A DNA stretch of 64,000 bases from Ganoderma boninense. Lineage: Eukaryota; Basidiomycota; Agaricomycetes; Polyporales; Polyporaceae. The DNA lies in assembly GCA_002900995.3 (NCBI GenBank), contig CM035308.1, positions 3,947,112 through 4,011,111 on the forward strand. The letters run 5' to 3'. Position numbers and translations under genes: made by a program. Positions within the stretch are counted from its first letter, which is position 1. The number at the start of each line of letters is the position of its first letter. Shown piece after piece: positions 36,136 through 47,705 of the stretch. The notes under the pieces are model-generated. The model was given only the letters and a program-made list of their open reading frames with translations. It was not told the origin of the DNA and ran no database searches.

Positions 36136-36308
36136 TGGTAATCTGAACCCGTCTATGGCGATTCATTTCGCTCCGAGTTGTGAGTACTGAATCTGCCACT
36201 TTACAGGTCGTCAGACGGCGCCCCACGGAGCTCGAGCAGGACGTATGGTGTCGAAATGTACTCCCCAGCCCATCAGTGTCATACGTTGCGGTGAATCAAT
36301 TATATGTA

Positions 36309-37477
36309 CTACAATTGACTTGAATTGCGCGAGCGATCAGCTTGAGGAGCCATGAAAAGTGCCATCGGGTACGTAACGATGGCGATGAAGAGTTCGCCCA
36401 CGCGCACAAACCGTCGGACAAGCGCAAGTACCTGGTGTGCCCGAGAGACGGTCGGACGACAGCGACACACCGATGTACATCCGAGCTCGTTTCCTTTCAG
36501 CCATCTGACGTACAGACCCAGCATCCACGGTAACTTCTCGCTGGTACTACCGAGAAGCTGACACTGTCGGACGAGCATCAGTAGAAACGTCTGCTACGTT
36601 CTCAAAACGACCTTACTTGAACCATGTACTCGAGCGTCCTTCCAAGACAGAAGACGTCCCAAGAGAATGGATCAAAACTCTTCATCTTCAGCGGCGGATT
36701 GAGGTGAGTGTTTGGCAATGGAACAGCGGTTTGCACGCCAGGGCCGTGCTCAAACTGCTGGCACGACTCGAAATCGATGAGGTACACGCGTCCCGCCGTC
36801 AGCCGTGGATCGCGTTCGGCGTCGTCTTCTGTCGCAGCGACAACATTGGGTTCGAAGATATCCTGAGAGGGCACGCGGTATAAGTACGACGTGAGTAGCC
36901 TATCAGAAGGACGAAAATGAACTTACCCCATGGGCGATACGCAAGTGATGTAGATGCGCGACGGCCTGCAGTGCGGCGTCAGCATGGGGAGGCCCGGAAT
37001 AGTGAGCATCACGGACCTCGAGAATCTGATCAAAGACAGCGAGGACTGAGCTCGTAGTGCTAGAGCAGATATCAAACACTGGGCTTGCCAAGGGCGTTAT
37101 CAACAAGGGACGGTCACAGCGAACGATCTCGTGAGGGATGGTGTGATCACTGATCGGAGAACCCGAGAGTTGGTCGAAGAGGTCGTACATGGCTATCTCC
37201 TGTCTGTAAGGATTAAGTGCCTTTACAACATGTATTTGCCCCTCCTGGCTCCAATCAGTGCTGTATACTGTGAACTACATCGGTATGGTGTGAGCGTGGC
37301 AAACACTTGGGTGCCATAGGAGTGCTTTACCGGTTGCAATGGCCCGTATAGCGTGATTCCCCGCTTGCGAAGTTCGGGATGGGTGAGGAGCCAGTCGGGT
37401 ATCTTAGTCATGTCTATGTCTGGCTGTAGTTCAGGCGAAGCGGGAGGGACGGGGGAAGCTGAAACGGTAGCGGCCAT
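36309..37477 (-). CDS. Protein-kinase-like protein K4 (314 aa, 5 exons)
   Basis: Exons are 37477-37331, 37274-37017, 36965-36927, 36862-36617 and 36563-36309, with invariant family lengths and phase 0 throughout. It has VVK-type lysine, LHHLRIAHG + DIFEPN, VYLIDFESCQQF and SWDVFCLGRTLEYMVQ. It is closest to K2, including the ending NSSQL. The exon 4 donor is CAA/gtaagg, where K2 has CAG/gtaaga. All splice sites are still valid. Confidence 0.8.
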
Positions 37478-37851
37478 GGTTCAAGTTGCAGGAAACCTTG
37501 AAGACACCGAAGCGCCGGAAACGGGAGTGCACCGCAAGAGGTTGGTGCAACGTGCAGAACAATAAGCGCTCAGACATGAGGACCATGCCGACAGCCCAGT
37601 GTCGGCCCAGTCCTGGCAGTCCTTCTCCAGGTTCGAGGCGACGACACGGCGACAACACCTGTGTGTCTCGCTACTGGTATATGCTCTTCACAAGGCTGTT
37701 TCATTCTATGATACGGTACCATTACTTTACGGCTAACACATCAATAGCTTGTCATGAGTCCGAGTCGGACTCGGACAGACTCGGAGCCTTGGCTTGTGCT
37801 CGACTCGAGTACCTCCGCGCGTACCCTTGGCTCTCCACATACTCCTCCAAC

Positions 37852-38175
37852 TTACTGCACCGCGTCGTTTATCAATATGCTCGCGAACTCCCCACCCTCC
37901 CTATTGGCATCCCGCTCGCACAGCACAGCTGCTCCGTGACCATCCGCACCGAGAATGGAACCATCTGCGACGCGATCCACCACTGCCCCTCCTCCTCTCC
38001 ATCCTCCCCACGCTCTCCCTTCCAGTGTCAAGAGCACAAGTGCGAGAGGTACTCTAGGTGGACGCGCGAGTCGAGCGGGCGCGAGACGTTGAAGAACCCG
38101 AGCGCGGTGAGGACGGGCACCGTCAAGTTTTCGTGCGTGAAGTCCGGTCGTTGACGTACTCGACGCCCCCGGATG
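37852..38175 (-). pseudogene. Phytase-like pseudogene P4
   Basis: Reads FTHENLTVPVLTALGFFN, LSHLC, GAVVDRVADG-type frame changes and ILINDAVQ, then a stop created by a further deletion (after GTGCAG) that removes the FCG..GxC segment. The junction joining GYVN to FTHEN is the same as in P2. N-terminal exons are absent. Confidence 0.7.
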
Positions 38176-38199
38176 CAATCGGCTGGGGATGGATAACTT

Positions 38200-39424
38200 G
38201 GAGACTCGGACTGTGGCACCCGACCTTGAACGGCGCTGTCAACGAACTCACTCTTACTCAATAAAGTGAACTTGCCCCGGCCCACGTCGCTCGCCCGAGT
38301 CATGTCCAGTGTCTGGTCAATTTGGAAGGAAACTCAGGGCGCAGAACCCTGGCACATTATCTCGCCGACGCGCACACCAAGCCCGAGGTTCACTTGAGCC
38401 AAACGGGTCGATGATATTCGATGTGGAAGACGGCCGGCTTGAGCCCTTGCTTCGTCGAGCGGATGGCCAATCGAATTGATCATGCATGTGCTCACGAGTG
38501 CTTCGATATGACCACCATGTATCGCCCGCATACTGGAGTACAAACTCAATCTGAATATTCAGATCAAGCTGTAGAGTCGCTGAGTGCTGTGACAGGCAGG
38601 CCTGAGAGTCTCGAGATTGTTATCCGCTGACTTATCATCATGAGATCGCGAACGATCGTACGCCATACCTTTTGTTGTAAGCTCTAGCCCAAAATATTAT
38701 CTGCGCATGAGTCAACGGTTTCTCTTCTGGCAAAACGCTTCCGCTGGACGACGTTTTCCTTCGAGATTGTCGGACGTATTCGCCAAGTGCTCCCAAATGA
38801 CCAAAAAGCGAGCAAGAACTGATGAAATCGCAAGTTAACTCCACACGCCGCCCATCAAACCGAGCTCCCAAAACTGACATCTTCTTGTCTACGTTTTGGG
38901 GTATTTGGATCCTGGCGAGTGTGAAGATGCAGGCCTAATCAGCTAGATCCTTTGTCATGCGCGTGGGCTGATCCGGGATGAGGCGAGACAATTCTCGCGC
39001 ACTCTCAAGGGGGTTTTTGTTTCGCGCTGACTCTGGCATCGAGCTTGAGAGGACACCCTTGACCGCTCTGTAGTATCTAACATGTCTCCGGCTCTGGTTT
39101 GGATTGGGGCTTGAGACCCAGCTTAAGGAAACTCGGGGCAGGCTGGTACAGTACTACATCCATATCGCAGTGTACTGCCGTGTTAAGCCAACTCGGATCC
39201 TGAACCGGAAACGTATCCTGACTCGTTCTCCGCCTAATTAAGATGGGGGAAGAACCTGGGCGTCGTGTATAAGTGGCGGGCAAACGTGTTTCCTTCCGGC
39301 CGCTGCCCCTTCCCCTTACCCTCATACTATCAACAAGTCGTTCCTCCCAAGGTGCGCCCTATGGTGGCTCCTTCGCCGTCCTTATCTTATGTAGGCTGAC
39401 GCATCTCCGCGACTTTCCAGCATC
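38200..39424. repeat. Cassette 5' region of S4
   Basis: Related to the regions before S2 and S5 in its left part. Contains TATAAG at 39268-39273 and the S4 leader. No conserved gene is supported. Confidence 0.55.
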
Positions 39425-39811
39425 ATGTCCGACGCGACTCGCAAAGCCGCACTCCAATTCCTCAAAGGAGCCGCGGACTCGGCAAAGGCGAAGGCCGCCT
39501 TCTTCTTGCCTCAGCACAATGAGGCCGTGCTGACGTGGGAATTCTCGGACGTGGAGCTGACGGTGACGAAGGAGTCTTATTCCCAAGCCGTCCCAACCAA
39601 CATCACGTATAAGCTCGACTTGGGTTCCCTGATGTCGAAGAAAACGAAGCAAAGCTCCGATGATAGCGAGCCTGAACCTCTTGTGATATACGTGCTGTAT
39701 CCCAAGGAGGAAGACGACGCGGCGAACAAGGTTGCCTACAAAGGCTGCTTGGATGACCTTATCGCGAACAAGGATGCTTACACGTCCCAGAGGACTGCGC
39801 GATGGTCATAA
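39425..39811 (+). CDS. Small unknown protein S4 (128 aa)
   Basis: Start ATG at 39425 after a CTTTCCAG acceptor. It belongs to the S1/S3 subtype but is diverged: VELTVTKESYSQAVPTNITY, LGSLMSKKTKQSSDDSEPEP (longer charged loop), VIYVLYP and AYKGCLDDL. The C-terminus is ARWS. Open frame, no signal peptide. Stop-to-stop distance to K5 is 181 nt. As the most diverged S copy with an intact frame, it argues that the coding capacity has been kept by selection. Confidence 0.74.
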   Translation: MSDATRKAALQFLKGAADSAKAKAAFFLPQHNEAVLTWEFSDVELTVTKESYSQAVPTNITYKLDLGSLMSKKTKQSSDDSEPEPLVIYVLYPKEEDDAANKVAYKGCLDDLIANKDAYTSQRTARWS

Positions 39812-39992
39812 CAGGTCGGTGGTGATTCTTTCTCGCTCCGAGTTGTGTGAGCTGAATGAGCCACCTTACAGGCTGTCAGACTTCGCTCCTGACCACATGT
39901 ATGGCGTCAAGATGTCGCCAACTGTTCCGAGTCTCAATCAGTTCACGATCTGTATCATATTTCGCGATATGGATGAATGACATGTACTACAA

Positions 39993-41154
39993 CTAGCTTT
40001 GATTGTGCGAGCGATCGGCTTGAGGAGGCTTGAAAAGTGTCATCGGGTACGTAACGATGGCGACGAAGAGTTCGCCCACGCGCACAAACCGTCGGACAAG
40101 CGCAAGCACCTGGCGTGCCCGAGTGACGGTTGGACGACAACGGCACACGGACGTACATCCGCGCTCGTTTCCTTTCAGCCATCTGACGCACAGACCCAGT
40201 ATCAATGGCAACTCCCTGTCCGTACTCTTGAAGAATTTATACTATATACCGAAGAACTCGCATCAGTATCAGCCCCTGCCACGTCATCGGTGATCTTACC
40301 TGAACCATGTATTCAAGTGTCCTACCGAGACAATAGACGTCCCAGGAGAACGGATCGAAGCTCTTCATGTCAAGCGGTGGCTTAACGTGGGTGTTTGGCA
40401 ACGGAACGGCGGTTTGCACTCGAGGGCCGTGCTCAAACTGCTGGCACGACTCGAAATCTATGAGGTACGCACGCCCCGCGATCAGCCGGGGATCGCGGTT
40501 GACGTCCTTTTCAGTTGCGGCTACAACGTTGGGTAGGAAGATATCCTGCGAAGACACGAATAAGTACGACGGAGCCTTATCAGAGGAACGAAACCGAGCT
40601 TACCCCGTGGGAGATATGCAAGCGATGCAGGTGTTCGACGGCCTGTCGGAGGTGTGGCGTCAGCCTGGGGAGGCCCGAAATGGCGAGCATCACGGACCTC
40701 AAGAATCTGGTCGAAGACACCAAGGATAGAGCTTGTCGTTGGACAAGAAATCGCCAATGCTGGACTCGCAAATGGCATTATCAACAAGGGACGCTCGCAA
40801 CGAACGATTTCGTGGGGGATGGTGTGTTTACTGATCGGAGAACCCGGGAGCTGGTCGAAGAGGTCGTACATGGGTATCTCCTGCCGTGAGGGATCTATAG
40901 CCTTGATAACATGTGCAGGCTTATTCAGATACAACTTGGTAACATATACTGTAAACTGCGGCGGCCTGGTATGAGTGTGGCGAATGCTTGGGCGCAGGAG
41001 TGCCTACCGGTTGCAAGGGCCTATGCAGCGTGATTTCCCTCTTGCGAAGCTCGGGGTGTGTTAAAAGCCATTCAGGTACCTTAGTCATGTCTATGAATGG
41101 CTGTGGCTCGGGTGAAGCGGGAGGAACGGGCGAGGCTAGAGTTGTGGCGGTCAT
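39993..41154 (-). CDS. Protein-kinase-like protein K5 (312 aa, 5 exons)
   Basis: Exons are 41154-41008, 40955-40698, 40642-40604, 40545-40300 and 40241-39993, with the same exon lengths as the other K copies and phase 0. N-terminus MTATTLASPVPPASP; HVIKAI lysine; LHRLHISHG + DIFLPN; AYLIDFESCQQF; SWDVYCLG; ending DRSHNQS. It is the most diverged K copy, and its upstream block is degraded, yet nothing interrupts the frame. The last-exon start (YKFFKSTD) uses a tatatag acceptor. Confidence 0.8.
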
Positions 41155-41728
41155 GGTTGCACGAAAGGTTGACCAGGCTGAAGCGCCAGCGGAAAGGACG
41201 AACTCATTTCCCAGCGCCTGCTGCGGCCCGGTTCAGTCCGGGGAAGACTTCTAGCTTCAAGCTTGCCCTTGGTTTGCCTCAAAAAGCCGACAACGCCTTA
41301 CGAAACGGGTGTTGGTTGCGAGGGAAAGGAGCATACGCCAGATGAGCTAGAGCTCGGCGGTCGGAACTCTTGCGTGCTACGTCGGCGTCTACTGCGAGAC
41401 ACCACGACATTCAACTCTGCATGGGCCATCCCGCAACATGTCACCCCAGCCCCGAGTGCACAAGGTGATACAGACCCATTACTTGCGGGCCTAACACGTT
41501 TACATATTTGGACCCTAGCTTGGGCGCACGCATGTGCCAGTGGCATCTGCATGTTGTCTGCATCGCATGAGTTCACGGGTTCAAAAAGCCTCCACCGGAC
41601 CACACGAGATCAACATTAAAATATCGGCAGCGGCGAGGAGAGAGAAACCAGCCTCTTTCCCGCATCACCTACGAAGTAAGTGACCACGCACTCCCTTTCT
41701 ACATCTTCTCTTCAAGCACCCCCACCCC

Positions 41729-42868
41729 TTAGTTATAACAGCTCTCGAAGTCCCCATCCCTACTCCTCCGTGCATACCGCTGGCTCTCCCCGAAGTCCTC
41801 CAACCTACACATCCCCCGCTCCCCAGCCCCACAGAACCCGAGTGGCTGAACCGCGTCGTTCACCAATATGCGCACGTGTACCAGCGTATACTGCTCCCTA
41901 CCATGCCGTTCGAACGCCAGCCGCTCCGTGACCATTCGCGCCGAGAACGGCACCATCTGCGACGCGATCCACTATCCACCAACACCCAAGTGCGAATGGT
42001 ATTCTGGGCGGCGCAAGACGTTGAACAGCCCGAGCGCGGCGAACACGGGCACCATCAGGTCCTCGTGCGCGAAGTCCGCGGAGAGCGTGTGCCCCAGGCG
42101 GAACGCGCACGACGCGTTGTGTGTCGTGTGGTCGCGTACGGGCATGTCAGTCAGCCATGCGAGCAGCTTGTTGACGTATCCGACGCCCTGCACCACCGCG
42201 AGTGCGTTACCGTACCTGCGCGAGTGTAGCGGGTCCAGCGTGAGCGAAGTGGAGAATAGACATGGAGCCGAGGGGAGGGGCAAGGGAGACGCTCCCGACT
42301 TCTCGACGTGCCCGACGCGCAGACGAACGGTATATTGTCGACATCTACGAGGTGGCGGTACCGCTCGAAGGCGAGCTGCCCCGAATCGTACGTCCTGCCC
42401 GCAGTGCACATGCGTTGAGACCCAACACACACAGGGAAGACAGGAGGAACCTGTGACGTACTGCGCGGCGCCGAACGGCGTGAGATTGTCCGCATGGAGG
42501 TCGTAGTGATACATAGTTCTTAAGGAACTGGAGGCGCATGTGCTTGTATTCCTTCGCGGACCTGACACATCGGACTGCTCCAGCGTACTGCTCGCCTTCC
42601 CTGTGGTTCAGATATCGCGCGCCGTGGCGCTGGAGGTGGAGCTGCGCGGTGACGTGCACCACGGACACAAAGGACGTGTCCAAGCGGAATCGACCCACTA
42701 TATTCACCTGCGCGTAACGGCTATGAAAGAACGAGTATGTGCATGTCAGCACGGGTGAGGCATGGTGGTGGAGCCAGGTGAAATGCATGCGTGCCGGAAC
42801 CGCGCTGAGTACGCCTTCACTCGGTCCCTATTCATGGATCTCAGTCGCATGCGCGCAGCCGGTAGCCC
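41729..42868 (-). pseudogene. Phytase-like pseudogene P5, 5' end replaced
   Basis: This copy keeps the intact catalytic start of the motif (LQRHGARYLNHREGEQYAG), then YHYDLHADNLTPFGAAQ, NIPFVCASGTS, GVGYVNKLLAWLTD, FAHEDLMVPVFAALGLFN and VPFSARMVTERLAFE. An in-frame TAG at 41972-41974 precedes WIASQMVP. The FLKNY/YHYDLH frame change is shared with P3 and P6. Exon 1 is missing: homology ends in intron 1 at about 42868, where a monooxygenase C-terminal segment (M2) begins. HE stands in place of HD. Confidence 0.75.
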
Positions 42869-43837
42869 CAGCCCCAGAGAACGGGCTCATGAGGTGCGCC
42901 GCGTCGCCGACAAGCGTGGCCCCGGGAACATGGGTCCACGCGTGGCCGACCGGGAGGGACCACAGCGAGCGCGGGTAGATCGCGCTCTCGTCGCAGTAGT
43001 CGATCAGCTTCAGCAGCCACCCCGCCCACCCGACGTAGTGCTCCCTGAGGGCCACCCTGGCCGCCGCGGCGTCGGACAGGATCGTCCAGGACGCGGGCTT
43101 GCAGAGCCAGGCGTACGTGCGGATGCGGCCGTCGCCGTTGACCTGCGCGCCGAGGATCCGCGAGTCGCCATCATCGCGCCGTTGCCGATATTCGCGACCG
43201 TCTCCGCCAGCTCGGGCAGCTTCGTCGTCTCGGGCGCGAGCGAGATCTCCGCGCCGTTCACCCGGAGGAACTGCGGAGTCGCGGGGGAGAGGAGGGGGCG
43301 GACGCACGAGTGCGCACCGTCGGCACCGACGAGGAGGTCGCAGGTAGTCGTGGTGCCGTTGGCGAAGGTGAGCTCGTGCTGGCCGTTCCCGAGGGCCCGT
43401 ACGGACGACAGGGCATGGCCCCACTTCACGAGGTCAGCGGGGACGGCGTCGAGGAGGAGCCTGCGGAGGACGGTGCGGTCGATCTCGGGGCGGCCGTCCT
43501 CCTTCGGTTTGGGAGGGCGACTGTGTCCGTCTTCTCCGTCGCCGCCGAGGTGGAGGTGGATCTTACCCACGGCATCGTAGACCCGGATCTCCTCGCCTTC
43601 AGGCCGGGAGTTCTGGTCGAACGCGTCTTGCAGGTCGTTCTCGCGCAGAGCGCGCTGGCCGCTCTTCCATCCGAGATCGAGGGAGCCTCCGAGATGAGCG
43701 CGCGCGTCGAAGGCGGTGTCACGTTCGTAGAGAGTCGCGGAGACGCCGCGACGATGGAGAGTCAAGAGGAGAGCAAGGCCGCCTAAGCCCCCACCGATGA
43801 TGGCGATGCGGGGCTGGGTTGAGAGGTTGGTGGACAT
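42869..43837 (-). pseudogene. Truncated FAD monooxygenase copy M2
   Basis: From the ATG at 43837 it follows M1 closely (IAIIGGGLGGLALL, GADGAHS). A 7-nt deletion near 43168 (at the MMAMQDS position of M1) shifts the frame. The original frame resumes as ILGAQVNGDG and ends at GDAAHLMSPFSGAGA, where the sequence passes into the phytase intron of P5. About 80 C-terminal residues are missing. The TATA box of M1 is mutated here. Confidence 0.85.
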
Positions 43838-44105
43838 CTGAGTCGTCCGGAGATCGAATTGAAGGGCTGGAAGCGGTGGGGGTGGACTCTGGGATTGAGA
43901 CAGAGAATGTCAGTGTTCACCGGATAGTGGTTGAGGGACATTTGGCGCACACGAAAGCAGCATTTCATATAGACTGGCCAGTTGAGAAGGCCTTTTCGTA
44001 GTACTGGCAGCGGGAATGGCTTACTTGCGCGTGCACACGGCGAATAGCTCTGGTACTCGATGCCGGGCAATTGCGTTGTCGGCCAAGGCTGCTGTATGTG
44101 CGGTC
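43838..44105. repeat. Copy of the M1 upstream flank
   Basis: Matches 24520-24885 with deletions. Together with M2 it shows that one piece, about 1.2 kb long, of the M1 locus was placed in array B. The right junction, near 44105-44118, meets a K-gene exon. Confidence 0.65.
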
Positions 44106-44117
44106 CTGTGCGCGCAC

Positions 44118-44215
44118 AAGCGTCCTACCAAGGAGGTAGACGTCCCAGGAGAACGGATCGAAACTCTTCATGTCCATGGTGGCTTGACGTGGGTGTTTGG
44201 CAAGGGAACAGCGAG
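44118..44215 (-). pseudogene. Kinase-like exon fragment K7
   Basis: Part of exon 4 only: LAKHPRQATMDMKSFDPFSW followed by DVYLLGRTL, equivalent to the alpha-F region of the K family. No other K exons are present nearby. Confidence 0.7.
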
Positions 44216-44289
44216 AAGAAAAGAGATCAGTTCTCCCCTCCCGGACCGCGGGGCTGGGACTACGCATCGCTTTGTCTGTTGCTCCTCAA

Positions 44290-44830
44290 GCCTTCCAGCC
44301 TCACCTCAGTTGGTTGTAACGCATATAGTAGTCCACATCCACTCCGCTCTTCCACGCATGCCCGTGGCCCATCCTCCAACCTACGCATCCCCTGCTCCCT
44401 AGCCCCATGAACGTTGAACGTTGAATGGCTGTACGGCGTCGTCATGTGCACGTACTTCCCGATCTCCCCGTCACCATCCCGTTCGCCCATCAGCCGCTCT
44501 ATGACCATCCGTTCCGAGAGCAGCACCATCTGGGGCGTGATCGATTGATCCCGCGCTGGCCCTCCCCCCCTCGAAATCCGAGCGAGTAGAGCGTCCCGAG
44601 GCAAAACCCAAATGTGAGAGGTACAGAAGGCGGACGCGCGTGCCGAGTGGGCACAACATATTGAAGAACCCGAGCACTGCGAACACGGACACCACCATGT
44701 TCTCATGGGTGAAGGCTGCATAACTTCATGCATCGCGTCAGCCGTGTGGTCGTGCACTGCAGTGTCCGTCAGCCGCGCGAGCAGCTCGTTCACATTCCCG
44801 ACGCCTTAGACCGTCCCCAGAGCACTGCAG
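44290..44830 (-). pseudogene. Phytase-like pseudogene P7
   Basis: Heavily decayed. HENMVVSVFAVLGFFN-like and LLYLSHLG fragments, and MVLLSERMVIERLMGERDG, mark the C-terminal half in shifting frames; NELLARLTDTAVHDHT marks the segment before. A further open stretch at about 44970-45060 (FRILEYPEDVKKCYKD) resembles the unexplained exon before P2. Confidence 0.55.
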
Positions 44831-45199
44831 TCCTGCATGGACAGGCTTGATACCAACGGCGAGGCCGTGAGCACGGGCCGTACTGACGAAGCGCGCAGAG
44901 TGGAGGGTAGGGGGCAGAGGATAGAGAGTAGAAGGACGAAAGGGGAGAAAGCACGAGGGAGACGCACCCATCCTTGTAACACTTCTTGACATCTTCAGGG
45001 TATTCCAAGATCCTAAATCCATCCTCATAGAACAGTACGCAGAACGGCGCTGCCGTAGATGTCGAAGGAGTAGCACGGATATAGCAAGATGGGGATCGGT
45101 GCAGGTATTCGATGCTTGGACTTTTCCTGACGCCAGACCTACGGAGCTAGTTAATAGATCAATGTAGCTATCCAATAACAACCTACCGCATTACGTGAC

Positions 45200-46000
45200 G
45201 GTGTTGCTACACAGCATTGCTATGCAGAAGAGGTTCCCGTACTGAAAAGAGCTCAGGGCTCAAGGGATGAGATAGGACGGCGGACTGACTGACTTTCTTC
45301 AGAAAGTTTGGTATCTCATGCCTGTGGAACTTGCGGTATTACAACCATACGCAATATATAGCGAGAAGGAAACCACAGACGGTTGTTTAAGAACAAGAGT
45401 GACCGCGAAAAATCAGTTCAAGCAGGAAGAGAGGCAGGTCTGAGGTAATGAGCCAAGTCACGGTGGCACGGCGCTGTCGCTTACCAGCGGGGCCTACTGA
45501 ATGCAAACATGTGTAAACAAACCATTGAACTGAGCGCGGTTTGAGCTTGATGTCGGCCTGCGGTTCTCTCTCTCTCTCGTGTACTACCTGACTGTACCTC
45601 TGGATTCGGAGACTACGACGATGGAAATCAGTGGGTCCCAGGCTTTTATGCCAGTGATGTCGCCATGAAGAACATGCTCACTCACCGCATACACCCCCCC
45701 GCACCACTGGCACCAGCCTTGGCAGCAGACGACGATTAGCAGATACGTGCCGAAACTGAACTGGGTAAGTCAAAATTTCCTTCGTTCATTACTGTTCATG
45801 CAATGGCACTAACTACCACGAAACACTGAGCCTCTTATTGTCGGCGTCAGCTTCATGCAGACGGCTCGAAGAAGAAATTATACCATGTCAGCTGCGATAT
45901 GCCTGATGCCAAGCGTAAGCATTCGGGGGATGGCCGGACGCGATTAACTGGAGACGGATAACGTGGCGGCTCGGACTGCATCCGACCTTGAACCGCGCTG
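45200..46000. other. Region without a recognisable gene
   Basis: Contains a short CT dinucleotide run at about 45567-45580 and no convincing coding signal. The S-type cassette flank begins at about 46000. Confidence 0.5.
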
Positions 46001-47143
46001 TCAACATACTCACCCTTTAATAAAGTGAACTTGCCCCGGCTCAAGTTGCTGGTCCGAGTCATGTCCGGTGTTTGGTCAGTTTGGAAGGAGGATTGGGGAC
46101 ACTATCTCGCCGACGCGAACACCAAGCCTGAGGTTCACTTGAGCCAAATGGGCCGATCAGATTCGGTGTGAAAGACGGCCAGCTTGGCCCCTTGCTCCGT
46201 CGAGCGGATCACCAACTAAATTAACCATACAGGTGCTCACAATTGCTTCGATGTGATCGTCATGTATCGCCCGCATACTGGAGTACATACTCAATTTGAT
46301 TCAGATCAAGCTGTAGAGTCGCTGAGTGCTGTGACAGGCAGGCCTGAGAGTCTCGAGATTGTTATCCGCTGTCTTATCATCATGGGATCGCGAACGATCG
46401 TACGCCATGCCCTTTTGTTGTAAGCTCTAGCCCAAAATATATTATCTGCGCATGAGTCAACGGTTTTCCTTCTGGCAAAACGCGTCCGCTGGACGACGTT
46501 TCCCTTGGAGATTGTCGGACGTACTCGCCAAGTGCTCCCAAATGACTAAAAAGGGAGCAAGAACTCATGAAGCCTCAAGTCAACTCCGCACGCCGCCCAT
46601 CAAACCGAGCTCCAAAAACCGACGTCTTTTTGTCTACGTTTTGGGATATTTGGGTCCTGGAGAGCTGGAAATCCCGGAATAATCAGCTCGACGTCTTCGT
46701 CATACGCGGCAGCTGTTTCGGGATGAGCCGATGTTGACGTCGCACTCACGACAGTTTTTGATTTCAGCTCAGGCTGGCTCTGGAATCGAGAAGATCCCCC
46801 GGAACTTGACAACCCTGCTTGGTTCGGAATGGGGTTTAAGACACAGCAGGTTAAGGGAACTTGCGGCCGGGATCTGAGGCATATCATATACGCTGTAACC
46901 CCGACTGGGATGCTAAAACGAAAACGTACCTTGACTCACTCGTAATTCACCTATTTGAGACGAGGGAGAGCCCGGGCCCCATGTATAAGTAAGGGGTTGG
47001 CAGGCGCGTTCCCGAACACCATCCCCACCTCATAGTGCTATCAGTAAGTACTTCCTCCCCTTCCTCCCCCGATGCGCCCTCCCGTGACTCCTTCGCCGTC
47101 GCTATCTTACACAGACTAACGCACCTCCACGGTTTTTAGAACC
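46000..47143. repeat. Cassette 5' region of S5 (copy of about 9090-10269)
   Basis: Highly similar to the region before S2, including promoter, TATAAG at 46984-46989 and leader. No independent gene is supported. Confidence 0.65.
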
Positions 47144-47512
47144 ATGTCCGATCGCGCCTCCGCACTTCGGTACCTGAAGGCAGCTGCCGATACAATGCCC
47201 CTCGACTCCTTCTTTTCGTTGCAGGGGAGACCGGAAAAGCGGACATGGTCTTATTTACAAGACACGGTGACGCTGACGGTGAACAAGAGGCAGTACTCCC
47301 ACGCCAAACCGAAGCACATCTCGTATGAGATCAGCTTGGGTTCCCTGTTGTCGGAGGACAGTATGATCATATATGTGAAGGATCCGATAGCCGACAATGT
47401 CCAAGGTGGGCTCGAGGCGAACCGGGTTGCTTACAAAGGCTGCCTGGAGAAGTTGCTCGCAAACCCGCTGTCCTTTACAGAGTCGAAGACAGCACAACCT
47501 CCTCCAAGTTGA
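47144..47512 (+). CDS. Small unknown protein S5 (122 aa)
   Basis: ATG at 47144; open frame of the S2 subtype with several substitutions and small indels that keep the frame (ALRYLKAAAD, VTLTVNKRQYSHAKPKHISY, LGSLLSEDS, IIYVKDP, AYKGCLEKL). It is convergent with K6 (193 nt between stops). Function unknown; no domain, signal or membrane segment is visible. Confidence 0.75.
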   Translation: MSDRASALRYLKAAADTMPLDSFFSLQGRPEKRTWSYLQDTVTLTVNKRQYSHAKPKHISYEISLGSLLSEDSMIIYVKDPIADNVQGGLEANRVAYKGCLEKLLANPLSFTESKTAQPPPS

Positions 47513-47705
47513 TGCTCTGAAGAGGTCCGTAGCGATGACTCCCGGCCTCAAGCTTTGAAGACTGACTATGTCGCTTTACAGGCAGACAGCGTGTAGTCGT
47601 ATCCTTGGCGTCAAGATGTATTCGCCAGTTGTCTGTTTCGATCAGCGTACTGTCTGTACTATATTTCGCCATACGAATCAATGACATGTACTACAATCTC
47701 GTCTA

